Notes: a model not told the origin generated them from the sequence alone. 60,798 bases of DNA from Thiohalophilus sp. (GCF_034521165.1 NZ_JAXHMV010000007.1:1-60798), one strand, 5' to 3'; shown: positions 25,269 through 34,441, counted from the first letter of the stretch. Made by a program: numbers and translations.

Positions 25269-25945
25269 TCAAGCGATCGAGGCTCCGAACCAGAAGGCGA
25301 TGCTTTTCTCGAGAAATTCGTCATAACGCCTGTAGTGTGTACCGTCGCATGAGAAGGTAACGCTAATCAAGCCACTGAAAATATTGATCGAAGCCTGACG
25401 CAGATAGAAGGTGTTGTCAGTGGTGCGCAATGCCTTGAAGGTATCGAGGATTTTGGCGATTTGCTCAGGCTGCACCAGAGCAAGCGAGGGATAGGACTCG
25501 TGAGGGTATATCAGGCAGATATCCGGATCGGTCAGGGCATCGATATCCAGGAGGCGGTAGCGATAAGGGTCGAGTGTCAGCCAGATAATCGCCTGGCTGC
25601 TGGCGAAATGAATCTGTACCTGGAAGCTCCCGTTCTGGGTAAGCAGCTCTTCGAGGATGCTCATAACCTGGTCCATGTTCCTGTCCAGGGGACTTTCTAC
25701 GCGGGATTGCTGAAATACCAGTCCTCTGATTGCCGGATCGCCTTTGATCTGGCGTCATTCAGCAGATTGTCTGAAAAGCCCTGCCGTGACAGGCAGGTCG
25801 CGCAGGTCAAAGTCGATCTGGCGAGCAGGGACTCCAGCCGGTAACGGTTTTCCCAGAACGGTGCGAGTTGTCGACTCAGATCCGCGATGGGCTTGCGCAA
25901 TACGCGCGCGAGCTCCACGCGCTGGCGGCGGATGCTTTTTTCCAT
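25269..25945 (-). CDS. Uncharacterised protein, one frameshift
   Basis: Read from ATG 25945, a basic helical start (MEKSIRRQRVELARVLRKPI) leads to CATCLSRQGFSDNL and breaks near 25700; a second frame carries on through MDQVMSILEELLTQNGSF, LTLDPYRYRLLDIDALTDPDICLIY, SLALVQPEQIAKIL and a VTFSCDGTHYRRYDEF end at 25269. Joined, it is about 225 residues. The second half has a mixed alpha/beta pattern that could be a sensory (Cache/PAS-like) fold, but I do not recognise the family. The helical N-terminus with no membrane segment suggests a cytoplasmic protein. Confidence 0.5.
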
Positions 25946-26342
25946 GACATGTTGAGTATTATTTCCGTGTGCTGTTTGCGGAGGCCATCGAACGCGGTTA
26001 ATGGCTACTTTACAAGGCATTGACAGACTGTAATTAGACACAATTCGCAATGTATTGCATCCCTTCTCACAACGTGACCTGGTGCACGGTTTGTCTGAAC
26101 AGCCCGACACCAGAACCCGGCTAAGGGTTAAGCTGGATGCCACAATATGCCAGGACAACGGCATGTTTTGGCCGAAGCTCGAAAATCTGATATTTCAGGA
26201 TAGCGGTGGCGCCAGATGCCGAGATTATTCAGAACCGATAAACCCTTATCCGTCCTCCGGGGGTGGTGAGTTTGCCGCAAGAGCATGGACTGACTATATT
26301 CCTCCCTGATACCTGGTCCGCCTTTATAAGGAGTGTGATGAG
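25946..26342. other. Gene-free interval
   Basis: Nearly 400 bases between the minus-strand uncharacterised gene and the GFA fragment. No frame has coherent protein-like content on either strand. It may include assembly-damaged sequence next to the breakpoints that follow. The last 15 bases (TAAGGAGTGTGATGAG) carry the ribosome site of the GFA gene. Confidence 0.5.
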
Positions 26343-26462
26343 ATGCACTACCATGGAAGCTGCCATTGCGGCGCAGTCGGCTTTTCATTCGAGGCCGAGC
26401 CGATCGATAAAGGCCTGCGCTGTAATTGTTCCCTGTGCTCGCGCAAGGGCGCGATGATGTCG
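26343..26462 (+). pseudogene. GFA/CENP-V family protein, N-terminal fragment
   Basis: About 40 residues of a glutathione-dependent formaldehyde-activating (GFA) family protein: MHYHGSCHCGAVGFSFEAEP and LRCNCSLCSRKGAMMS. The zinc-binding CHCG and CNCSLC motifs are correctly spaced, and TAAGGAG precedes the ATG. Immediately after MMS the sequence turns into an outer-membrane FadL-like protein in another frame; the remaining 90 or so residues of GFA are gone. A join or deletion lies near 26460. Confidence 0.75.
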
Positions 26463-26994
26463 CCTTGGCGTCGGCGCCTATCAAAAGAGCCTCGGCGGTG
26501 CCGTAACCGCCAATCCCGGCAGCGCGATGACCGCGGTCTCCAATCCGGCCGGCCTGGCCCGCGTCGGGTCCCGGGCAAACCAGAACCTGACAGTCTCTGC
26601 CGACATCAAGTGGATCAACTGGTCGGATACCATGGACAAGCTGTCGGTCAAGGGATCGGGTGGGTACGAGTTTCCGATGAACCCGGGCTGGGAGGATCAG
26701 ACCATCTACGCGCTGGGTGTCGCCTATGATGCCAGTGAACGCGTGACGCTGCGGGCCGGTTACAATTATGCCGAGGCGCCGTTCGATGAAGACAAGGTCA
26801 GTTGCAATCTTCTTCTGCCGGCCATTGTCGAGACCCATTACACCGTCGGCATGAGCGTCGCGCTCAATAACCATTGGGATCTGGGCTGGCACTACATGCT
26901 CGTACCGGAGAAGACCCTGACCGCCTCCGACAACGGTGCGAAGATAAGCCTCTCGGAGCAATCCATGGGGTTCAATATCGGTTCCCGTTTTTAA
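26463..26994 (+). pseudogene. FadL/OmpP1-family outer-membrane protein, internally deleted
   Basis: Two parts of a long-chain fatty-acid/hydrocarbon porin are fused in one frame. The first 35 residues (GAYQKSLGGAVTANPGSAM, SNPAGLARVGSRA) match the N-terminal hatch of FadL; from NQNLTVSADIKWINWSDTMD on, about 140 residues match the last beta strands, including ALGVAYDASERVTLRAGYNYAE and the C-terminal IGSRF with terminal Phe, the outer-membrane insertion signal. The middle 200-250 residues are missing at about 26575. Signal peptide is also absent. A natural internal deletion or misassembly cannot be separated here. Confidence 0.7.
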
Positions 26995-27015
26995 GCGTTA
27001 ACCATTCCTGGCGAC

Positions 27016-27052
27016 GGTTTTGGGCTGAGTGCGCGAGCACCAGCCCAAAACC
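27016..27052 (+). terminator. Strong hairpin after the FadL-like gene
   Basis: A perfect 12-base-pair stem (GGTTTTGGGCTG and CAGCCCAAAACC) with a 13-base loop, 21 bases after the FadL-like stop. Few T residues follow, so it may be a weak or factor-assisted terminator, or a transcript-end stabiliser. Confidence 0.55.
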
Positions 27053-27148
27053 AGTTTATATCATCTCTGTCTACTGATTTCCTGATAATGCCAATCACGA
27101 GTTGCAGCAGGCATCAGCCTGAACGCGACGACTCCTCGATGCCTGAAC

Positions 27149-27946
27149 CTACCCGGTGATCGGCAGTATCATCTTTTTCCATATCGCCTTGTTCCGCCAG
27201 TGGGGCATTGCCCTCAGGGTCAGAACAATAGTAATAAAGAGTTGATTGGTAGTGCTGTTACCTATACCAGTAATGTGTTCCAGCCCGGCGCCGAACTGTT
27301 GTACCCCCAACCCCAAAGTGGTGACAATGCCGAAGACGGTGGCCAAAATTGCCAGCAGATCCACCATGTCACCGGCCCAGCCGTGAGTATGCTTGCCCAA
27401 TAAGGGGTGCAGCGCCGAGCGTAGCGCCAGCGGCTGGCCCTTACGATAGCCGAAGTAGGCGAGGATTAACGCCAGCAGGGCAAATACGCCCCAGGCATTC
27501 AGTCCCCAGTGAAAATAGGTAAGAACCATCGACATATCCGCGGAGGCAGAATTGTTATCGCCAATCAAAAATGGATTATCGTTATAATGACTCAAGGGTT
27601 CGGCGACCGCCCAGAACAGCAGCCCGACGCCCATGCCGGCGGCAAACAGCATTGCGAGCCAGGAGAGGGTGGTGAACTCGGGGACTTCCTGATCGTGACC
27701 GAGGCGCACGTTTTTGTAACGCCCCATCCCCAGCCAGATCACCATGGCAAGAAAGAACGCCATAACGACTACATAATACCATTCCAGAAATGGGGTAAGA
27801 AAAGTACGACTGGAGGCAACGAAATGTTCGAGATCGGCTGTGCGGTAGAGGGCCAGCAGAGTGATAATCAGCACCCAGAGAATGGAGAGAAAAGCGGCAC
27901 GTGGATTTAAGCCCTTGAAAGGGCCATGAGTGGCGACATTGTACAT
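27149..27946 (-). pseudogene. BCCT-family transporter, N-terminal half
   Basis: A betaine/choline/carnitine transporter (compatible-solute uptake) beginning at ATG 27946 behind GGAGGACGCT. It shows FLSILWVLIITLLALYRT, LGHDQEVPEFTTLSWLAMLFAAGMGVGLLFWAVAEPLSHY (the hallmark BCCT segment), TYFHWGLNAWGVFALLALIL and TTLGLGVQQFGAGLEH. The match stops at NQLFITIVLT near 27213; the following LRAMPHWRNKAIWKKMILPITG-like 22 residues up to the stop do not fit BCCT, and half of the roughly 500-residue protein is lost. A breakpoint near 27213 is inferred. The frame is also open upstream to 28186, but that part is not BCCT-like. Confidence 0.8.
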
Positions 27947-28172
27947 AGCGTCCTCCGCGGGCCTGTTTGTGGCTGAATTCGTCTGTTTGACCTGCCCTGC
28001 TATAGAATACCGGGTTATTATGCCGATGGTGAAAAACAGTTCAGCTCTGATAAAGCAGATCTGATTTTTGCCAGACGATTTCAGTATAAAGCGTTGAATA
28101 GGTACCGACAATCTACTATTTTTGCTAAATCGAAACATGAATAGCCGGCCAACCCGAACTGGATTATATGAA

Positions 28173-28973
28173 ATGAAAAAAGTCATTCTCAGCCTTTTTG
28201 CTCTGGTAGTGATAGCGATTGCCGCTGCTGTCTTTTATGTTTTGACCAACCTTGATGCAATCGTCAAAGACACCATTGAGAAATACGGATCCGAGGCGAC
28301 ACAGACTGCCATCCGGGTGGACAAAGTCAAAATCAAGCTTACCGAGGGTGATGGGGCTGTCTATGGTCTGACCGTCGCCAATCCCGAAGGTTTTGAGTTG
28401 GCACATGCTATCTCCCTGGGTGAGACGGCGATGGGAATTGATTTCAAATCAATTCGTGAAGAGCCCTATGTGATTAACCATATTACTGTGCGGGGTCCCC
28501 GTGTTTTCTTCGAAGTCAACGCAAACACAAAAGCCAACCTGAATGAATTGAAGAAAAATCTCGTCATGAGTCAACCTGCCGCGAAGGAGAGTTCGGAAAC
28601 AGAAAAGAGCGCTGCAAAGCAGCCACGGCTGATTATCCGACGAATTACGTTCGAGCAAGGCGGGATCGCCGCTAAAGTGACACCGCTCAACAAGGACTAT
28701 GAGCTCAATCTCCCCAATATCAATATGACCGATCTCGGTGGCAGCCAGGGGGCAACGCCAGGTGAACTGACCCGGGAGATTTTGCAGCGGCTGATTGATG
28801 TCACAATAGATGAAATCAGGAAAAAAGGGATCGATGCCGAGCTGGATAAACTCAAATCCGAGGCCAGGGAAAAAGTAGAAGAAGAGAAAGCCAGGCTTAA
28901 AGACGAGGCGGATAGCAAGATCGACGAAGAGAAGAAAAAGGCGGAAGACAAGCTCAGGCGATTATTAAATTAG
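28173..28973 (+). CDS. AsmA-like membrane-anchored protein with coiled C-terminus
   Basis: A 266-residue protein. One N-terminal membrane helix (MKKVILSLFALVVIAIAAAV) is followed by a periplasmic beta-rich domain of the AsmA/DUF748 type: AIRVDKVKIKLTEGDGAVYGLTVANPEGF, the typical KSIREEPYVINHITVRGPRVFFE, NLNELKKNL and RLIIRRITFEQGGIAAKVTP. The last 60 residues are a charged helix (KKGIDAELDKLKSEAREKVEEEKARL). AsmA-like proteins are linked to lipid transport across the periplasm. The secreted lipase gene follows after 45 bases, and the same pair recurs at 38608-40386. ATG 28173 is chosen; its ribosome site is weak. Confidence 0.82.
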   Translation: MKKVILSLFALVVIAIAAAVFYVLTNLDAIVKDTIEKYGSEATQTAIRVDKVKIKLTEGDGAVYGLTVANPEGFELAHAISLGETAMGIDFKSIREEPYVINHITVRGPRVFFEVNANTKANLNELKKNLVMSQPAAKESSETEKSAAKQPRLIIRRITFEQGGIAAKVTPLNKDYELNLPNINMTDLGGSQGATPGELTREILQRLIDVTIDEIRKKGIDAELDKLKSEAREKVEEEKARLKDEADSKIDEEKKKAEDKLRRLLN

Positions 28974-29018
28974 TTTGAAGGAGATTCATGACAATGCACG
29001 CGAGCCAATAAATCGAAA

Positions 29019-29966
29019 ATGTTCTTTATCCGCCTGATCAAACTGACACGGATAACACTCGCCCTGGTGATTTCTGGCGTTATGAGCACGATTTCCAGCG
29101 CATCAGGTACAGAGAGGGCTGCGGTCGATTTCGTACAGATAAAAAATTATGCTGACTTCTCGGAAGCCTCCTACCAGGGAAAATCCCGAGTTGACGAGGT
29201 TGGTCAGTCAAAGCAGCATTACCTCATCTATCATGGCTATATTCCTGAACTCTCTGTTACCTACTATTTGCTCAGAAGTGACAAGGATAAATCTCAGGTA
29301 GTTGTAGTCAGAGGGACGTCCAATATTGAAAATACTTTACTCAATATGGACGTCAAACTGGTGACTGATGCACATGCAGGCATCCGCCTGCATCGGGGAT
29401 TTTCCCTGGCTGCGGAAAAAATATATCGAAAAATCAAGCCACAACTAAAGCCCGATTACACAGTCAGCGTCACCGGCCACAGCCTGGGAGGCGCTGTGGC
29501 CTTGATTCTTGCCATGTATCTGGATCTTGACCAGTTTGATGTGACGCAGGTTGTCACCTTTGGACAGCCGAAGGTGACCAATATTGCAGGAGCTGCAAGG
29601 TTCGGCCATCTGAACATTCTCCGCGTGGTCGCCCCCAACGACCTGGTGCCATTGGTACCACCTCTGGATCCCGTGGATATCAACGATCTGGATATATACT
29701 GGCATATTGGCATGGAAGTAATCCTGCTTCCTGACAATCGCTATGCGATTTTAGATAGTACTGACAGTATGTTGCGTGTTTTTGGTTTCACCAAACAGCT
29801 GCCCTCCGAAAGTAATCTGCAAAACCACCAGATGGGGTACTACTTATCCTTAGTGGAGTCCAAGTTGCCTGTTGCAAGGCGTGAGTCTTTCAAGCTCGAT
29901 TTAAACCTGTTCAACCTGTTCAACCTGTTTGATGATGCGCCCCAAGATGGGCATGCGATGGAATAA
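29019..29966 (+). CDS. Secreted class 3 lipase
   Basis: A 315-residue alpha/beta hydrolase of the lipase class 3 family. N-terminal signal (LTRITLALVISGVMSTISSASG). Catalytic elbow VTGHSLGGAVALILAMYLD near residue 152 gives the Ser; the Asp is in VVAPNDLVPLVPP, and the His is likely in LQNHQMGYYLSLV. QVVVVRGTSNIENTL is the strand-loop that forms the oxyanion region in the family. It ends with a LNLFNLFNLF repeat. Expected to act on acylglycerols or phospholipids in the periplasm or outside the cell. It follows an AsmA-like gene, giving a lipid-handling pair. Confidence 0.9.
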   Translation: MFFIRLIKLTRITLALVISGVMSTISSASGTERAAVDFVQIKNYADFSEASYQGKSRVDEVGQSKQHYLIYHGYIPELSVTYYLLRSDKDKSQVVVVRGTSNIENTLLNMDVKLVTDAHAGIRLHRGFSLAAEKIYRKIKPQLKPDYTVSVTGHSLGGAVALILAMYLDLDQFDVTQVVTFGQPKVTNIAGAARFGHLNILRVVAPNDLVPLVPPLDPVDINDLDIYWHIGMEVILLPDNRYAILDSTDSMLRVFGFTKQLPSESNLQNHQMGYYLSLVESKLPVARRESFKLDLNLFNLFNLFDDAPQDGHAME

Positions 29967-30195
29967 TAATAATTATAATGTTTTTATTGCTTTGATAAGT
30001 ATTACTAATATAAGTATTGCTTATTATTCTGAATTACCCGACGCGTGGCCAGTTATGAGAACAGGCTGAGCCGGCCGGTTTGGGTTGTTAACAGGAAAGA
30101 TGATGCTTTATTTGTTTGTTTTTATTTTTCTGTGTCTCTCCTGGCGGTCTATACTTTGAATCCTTTCTCCACAGAGTCCGCTCAAGGAGGTTCTC

Positions 30196-30684
30196 ATGAG
30201 GCATATACCGCGAATTTTGAATTGTGCCGCAGTCAAACTTTTTTCTGTGTTGGATAACGCTCCTGAACAGTCCTCGATAGGAATATGCAATCAGGCTACG
30301 CAGCGTCCCGATGGTATTACGCAGCTGGCGATATGCAAAAAAAACGAGGGGGCTGGGTTCGCGTTGTATTATTGTGATGATAGTTGGAAAACCTTGCATG
30401 CCAGACACTTTGGCAGTCTTGATGAGGCCGCGCGTCATGCCGATGTTGAGTATCCCTCAGTGTCGGTTAAATGGTTGACGCCGCAGGAGGCCGCAAGATG
30501 CCAGGGGGAGTACGCCATGGACCCCCGTTGTGCGTTTTGTGGGAAAATATTTTCCAGTTATGAAAAGCTGATTTCTGGCGATGGTTCTTATATTTGTTAT
30601 GGATGTATCGATTACTACCATGAATGTTATGTTATCAGACCTTATGCCAGGCAGAACACATCCTCCCGGCGTGCTGTAAGTTAA
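30196..30684 (+). CDS. Protein with C-terminal ClpX-type zinc finger
   Basis: A 162-residue protein starting at ATG 30196 with a strong AAGGAGG ribosome site (30184-30190). The C-terminal part, DPRCAFCGKIFSSYEKLISGDGSYICYGCIDYYHECY (about 111-147), has the C4 pattern and spacing of the ClpX N-terminal zinc-binding domain (CxxCG...LI.G...ICxxCI) but no AAA+ domain follows. The middle has an ALYYCDDSWKTLHARHFGSLDEAARHADVEYP unit of unknown type. In ClpX this finger recruits substrates or adaptors; a stand-alone copy could be an adaptor or anti-adaptor. Function is inferred only. Confidence 0.75.
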   Translation: MRHIPRILNCAAVKLFSVLDNAPEQSSIGICNQATQRPDGITQLAICKKNEGAGFALYYCDDSWKTLHARHFGSLDEAARHADVEYPSVSVKWLTPQEAARCQGEYAMDPRCAFCGKIFSSYEKLISGDGSYICYGCIDYYHECYVIRPYARQNTSSRRAVS

Positions 30685-30955
30685 GGTCGTGACTGAAAAA
30701 CGGTGATTTTTACGCTATTTGATGTATCCATCAGGCGCTGTGTCGCACTTCAATGGTATAAAGCATGGCGACTTCCTCAATGAATTGTATTCAGCCTGCC
30801 AGAGTGAACTGAAATGAAGCTGAATACGCCCGGTGCCCCGCTACATAACAGCCAGGGAGACAGGGGCAGGAGAGATCGGCCCTCGTGTTGTCGGTGATTC
30901 ACGACTGGCATGTCCCCGGTGGCCGCCGACAGTCGGCGCTACGGGGTTGCTGGCA

Positions 30956-31753
30956 TTAGCCGGGTGGGGCATCAAGCAGCTCGACACTGACCTGCATATC
31001 GCTGAAGGTGGCCGGTGGGCCGAACTGGGTGTAGATTGCCACATCGGCCGCATCGCGGCCGTAGGCGACAGCCAGTCGACCGCCGCGCAGGGTGCTCTCG
31101 GTGGGATCGAAGGTGTACCAGTGGTTGTCCACATAGGCCTCGAACCAGGCGTGCATGTCCATCGGCTCCAGCGCGTGCAAATAGCCGACCACCAGCCGTG
31201 CCGGAATACTGAGCGCCCGGCACAGGCTGATGCCCAGATGAGAGAGATCCCGGCAGACACCTTCGCCCTGCAGATTGACCTCGACCGCCGAGAGGGGATA
31301 GGCGCTGGTGCCCGGCGCATAGCGAATCGACTCGCGCAGCCAGCGGATGATTTGCGCTACCTGGTCGTAGCCCAGCGGCAGGCCGTCGACGATCTCCCGT
31401 GCCATGTTGCCGAACTTGTCCGACTCGCAGTAACGGCTGGGCAGCAAGTACATGAGCACGTTGTCGGGCAGATCCGGGATATCGACAAAGCCGCCGCCCG
31501 GTGCTTCTTCGAGGCTGTCTCGGGTGATGACATCCGCGGAGGTGCGAACATAAAACTCCCCGGCCGGCGCAATCAGGCGCTGGCAGAGGTTGCCGAAGAT
31601 GTCCGTGTACTCCTGCACCGGTACGTTGGGGGCAAAGATATAACTTTCCCGGGCGATCCACTGCCGCAGCCCGCTGCGGGCACGCAGCATGAGAATCAAC
31701 GGCGTGGGATAGGCCAGTTGGAACTCAAGATTGCAGGTTGTTCGCATCCACAT
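30956..31753 (-). CDS. Transglutaminase-like cysteine protease
   Basis: A 265-residue cytoplasmic transglutaminase-like protein (TgpA/YebA-type superfamily). An N-terminal beta domain (RTTCNLEFQLAYPTPLILMLRARSG) precedes a papain-like core with GEGVCRDLSHLGISLCRALSIPARLVVGYL, catalytic Cys near residue 168, PMDMHAWFEAYVD with the His near 199 and WYTFDPTES with the Asp near 214. All three residues are present. The start MWMRTTCNLEFQ is kept in the diverged copy at 41257. Convergent with the zinc-finger gene. No TgpA membrane part and no ATP-grasp or alpha-E partner genes are visible, although such partners are common. Confidence 0.88.
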   Translation of the reverse strand: MWMRTTCNLEFQLAYPTPLILMLRARSGLRQWIARESYIFAPNVPVQEYTDIFGNLCQRLIAPAGEFYVRTSADVITRDSLEEAPGGGFVDIPDLPDNVLMYLLPSRYCESDKFGNMAREIVDGLPLGYDQVAQIIRWLRESIRYAPGTSAYPLSAVEVNLQGEGVCRDLSHLGISLCRALSIPARLVVGYLHALEPMDMHAWFEAYVDNHWYTFDPTESTLRGGRLAVAYGRDAADVAIYTQFGPPATFSDMQVSVELLDAPPG

Positions 31754-32028
31754 GCGGGCGCCTCGATCGGGTTGGGCGGGCCAGAATCACCCGCTATTGA
31801 GCAGCGTAACAGGGACAGTATTGAAGTGATAGCACTCGCTAACTTCCCGTTTTGCCTGGCTTTCTTCAGCAGGGGGCTAATCTGGCCCGGGGCAGCGTTT
31901 AACCTGCCGGGACAAAATCCGTCGTGTACTTGAATGATCACTCAATAACAGCTACAGTGAAATTAGTTATTGAGCAGTCGTTCATGAATTACGTGCGTTC
32001 TGAATCCTGGCCCATGAAAGGAGGAGTT

Positions 32029-32259
32029 ATGGCCGCCTATGATCAGGAACTGGATGCCAAAGGGCTCACTTGCCCGCTGCTGGTTCTGCGCGCCAAAAAG
32101 TCGATTGCGCAAATGGCATCCGGACAGGTGCTGCACATTGAAGCGACTGATCCGGGTGCGGTCAAGGACTTTGAAGCGTTTGCCAGACAGACCGGACATG
32201 AACTGCAGGAGTCTCGCGAGGAAAGCGGGACGTTTTATTTTGTGATTCAAAAAGCCTGA
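32029..32259 (+). CDS. tusA: TusA-family sulfur carrier
   Basis: A 76-residue TusA protein: DQELDAKGLTCPLLVLRAKKSIAQMASGQVLHIEATDPGAVKDFEAF, with the persulfide-carrying Cys at residue 15 in a CPLLVL motif (CPxPV in E. coli). ATG 32029 behind AAAGGAGGAG is clear. The dsrE2 gene follows after 16 bases, the usual order in sulfur-oxidation clusters, where TusA passes sulfur between carriers. The window lacks rhodanese, hdr and dsr genes next to them. Confidence 0.9.
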   Translation: MAAYDQELDAKGLTCPLLVLRAKKSIAQMASGQVLHIEATDPGAVKDFEAFARQTGHELQESREESGTFYFVIQKA

Positions 32260-32275
32260 GGGCGGGAGATCGATT

Positions 32276-32758
32276 ATGAGTGATGCAAAGAAACTGGCCA
32301 TCATCGCCACCAAGGGCACGCTGGATTGGGCGTACCCGCCGTTTATTCTGGCCTCCACTGCCGCGGCACTGGGCTATCAGGTGCAGATATTCTTTACCTT
32401 CTATGGCCTGCAACTGTTGCGCCGGGATCTGGACCTGAAGGTCTCGCCACTGGGTAACCCCGGTATGCCGATGCCCCTGGGCATGGACAAGTGGTTTCCG
32501 GTGCTTGGGACGGCCATTCCCGGCATGCAGTCCATAATGACCTCGATGATGAAAAAGAAACTCAAGAGCAAGGGCGTGGCAAGTGTCGAGGATCTTCGCA
32601 GTCTTTGCCAGGAGGCGGATGTGAAAATGATCGCCTGTCAGATGACGGTGGATCTTTTTGATATGGAACAGACAAGTTTCATCGACGGTATTGAATATGG
32701 CGGCGCGGCAATGTTCTTTGAATTCGCCGGCGAGTCGGATATCTGTTTGTTTACCTGA
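32276..32758 (+). CDS. DsrE2-family membrane-associated protein
   Basis: Intact 160-residue DsrE/DsrF-like family (DsrE2A) protein: KKLAIIATKGTLDWAYPPFILASTAAALGYQVQIFFTFYGLQLL, two helical segments in the middle rich in Gly, Pro and Met, then SLCQEADVKMIACQMTVDLFDMEQTSFIDGIEYGGAAMF. The Cys in IACQMT is the sulfur-carrying one of the family. It is paired with tusA (16-base gap) and probably moves sulfane sulfur with it. A peroxiredoxin gene follows after 76 bases. Confidence 0.88.
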   Translation: MSDAKKLAIIATKGTLDWAYPPFILASTAAALGYQVQIFFTFYGLQLLRRDLDLKVSPLGNPGMPMPLGMDKWFPVLGTAIPGMQSIMTSMMKKKLKSKGVASVEDLRSLCQEADVKMIACQMTVDLFDMEQTSFIDGIEYGGAAMFFEFAGESDICLFT

Positions 32759-32834
32759 CACAGAACCAGTGAAGTAAACATACTGCTCACCAATCAGGAG
32801 CAGGCAATCCATCGACAGTACAAAAGGACAGATC

Positions 32835-33599
32835 ATGCGCACAGCCTATCAATTGGCACTGCCTGTTTTTATGGTGATCGGCCTGGTGATGTACTCAATT
32901 GCCGGAGCCGGGGAATCCGTTCCCAGCTATGAGCAGGCGCGGGAGCAATTTGAGGCCGAACGCCGGAAGAAATCGAAGGGACCGAAGCTGAGTCACGAAG
33001 ATCAGCAAATCATGCAACAGGCCGGAGAGGATCTCGCCACCAACATGCCGGATCCGGGACTCGAAGTGGGCGAGAAAGCACCGGACTTTATTCTGCCAAA
33101 TGCTTTTGGTAACCCGGTCAGCCTGTACGATCAGCTTGAAAAGGGACCGGTCGTGCTCGTCTTTTATCGTGGCGCGTGGTGCCCTTACTGTAATCTCCAG
33201 TTACATACCCTGCGGGAAAGCCTGTCGGCGATCGAACGCGAGGGTGCACAGCTGATCACGGTGACACCGCAGAAGCCGGACAAGTCGCTGGAGCAGGTGA
33301 AAGAAGACGATTATCCGTTCGAGATCCTGAGCGATCTGGATAGTGCGGTGATGAAAGCCTACAACCTCTATTTTGAAGTGCCAATGGAATTGGCCGATGT
33401 GTACCGGCGTAACTTCGGGCTCGATCTGGCCGATTATAACGGTGAGGGCCGTTATGTTCTGCCGGTGCCGGCCACCTATATTATCGACCGTGATGGGGTG
33501 ATCCGGGCGGGAACCGCCGATGTGAATTACAAGGAACGCATGGAACCGGCGGCGATTGTCGAGGCCATTACAGGATCTCCTAAGCGAGGTGATAATTAA
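32835..33599 (+). CDS. Exported AhpC/TSA-type peroxiredoxin
   Basis: A 254-residue peroxiredoxin with an N-terminal hydrophobic signal or anchor (LALPVFMVIGLVMYSIAGAG). The thioredoxin-fold core shows DFILPNAFGNPVSLYDQL, VVLVFYRGAWCPYCNLQL with Cys near residue 116 and 119 (CPYC), TVTPQKPDKSLEQ, and VPATYIIDRDGVIRAG. It reduces peroxides using a thiol partner; a resolving Cys other than the CPYC pair is not obvious. After tusA-dsrE2 it may protect exposed sulfur thiols. The charged region at residues 30-70 is additional to the family core. Confidence 0.88.
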   Translation: MRTAYQLALPVFMVIGLVMYSIAGAGESVPSYEQAREQFEAERRKKSKGPKLSHEDQQIMQQAGEDLATNMPDPGLEVGEKAPDFILPNAFGNPVSLYDQLEKGPVVLVFYRGAWCPYCNLQLHTLRESLSAIEREGAQLITVTPQKPDKSLEQVKEDDYPFEILSDLDSAVMKAYNLYFEVPMELADVYRRNFGLDLADYNGEGRYVLPVPATYIIDRDGVIRAGTADVNYKERMEPAAIVEAITGSPKRGDN

Positions 33600-33644
33600 A
33601 CTTCGGTAAGCCATCGCCTGATGCGGCGGTTAATCAAGGTTTAA

Positions 33645-34188
33645 TTATGACTGCATTCAATGTCGGGCAAATAGCCCCGAAGCGACCAACAGGCCGATCA
33701 GCACTGCCGCGCCGGCCAGCCATAGTTGGTAGTCGTCCAGATTGTCGAGCAACTTTCGGCACCCTTTCCCAGGGCGAAGCCGGCCCAGGAGATGCCAATA
33801 CCCAGACCCGCCAGCCGGGATCAGATACAGAGGGTGAGACGCAGGTGACTGATGCCGGTCATGCCCAGGGCAAAGGAGTTGGCTCGCCGACCCCGGCAGC
33901 CGCGATAGCGGAGTGATCAGCGTGTCATGCCTTCCAGCAGCCCCTGGACGCGTGCCATGCGTCGTTAGCCGGGGCGATTTCTCAACACGGCTCGACCTTT
34001 CAGCAGCAATCGAAGAAGAACTGGTCGGTGAAGGAGTTGAACACGATCGAGGCGGCCATGACCCAGTACAAGTTCAGTGATCCTTGGTGAGCCAGGAAGC
34101 CGGCATAGAACACAATCGCTTCCCCTTCGATGAACCCGAACATGACTGCCTGATAACCATAGGTGGCGATCGCCGATTCGAGTGTCAT
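33645..34188 (-). pseudogene. DedA family protein, frameshifted second copy
   Basis: Starts at ATG 34188 with TLESAIATYGYQAVMFGFIEGEAIVFYAGFLAHQGSLNLYWVM and then breaks near 34010. Short stretches recur further down: the RYRGLFG-like region, HLRLTL near 33840, and the AGFALGKGAESCSTI-like end near 33760. At least four indels are needed. It is the counterpart of 18427-18984 and its ATG supports the shorter start there. Confidence 0.75.
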
Positions 34189-34441
34189 ATCCCGGGAGTA
34201 TCTCCAGTAGATGGACAATGATAAAAGCAGGTTACGATTTTCTTTTTTGTTTTTTTAAAGGAGAAATCGCAGCGTTATTATTGTATCGGTCACGAGGGAA
34301 AAACCAGGGACCAGAGCAAGGGTAATGGACAGTACGCCAGACAATTTGGGAGCGGTTGATTTCGTACTTAAAAGATTTTTTGTCTCTGATGCCAAAGCTG
34401 GTAACATGGTAGCTGTGTTGATTAGCGTTTCCTGGATTGTC

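Noticed and set aside
26128..26961. Long minus-strand open frame opposite the FadL-like region
   Set aside because: It is the antisense shadow of a real beta-barrel coding region; its residues show no family pattern, and it crosses the breakpoints.
30833..31933. Plus-strand frame of 366 codons opposite the transglutaminase
   Set aside because: The minus-strand protein has a full catalytic triad and a diverged homologue; the plus frame is its shadow.
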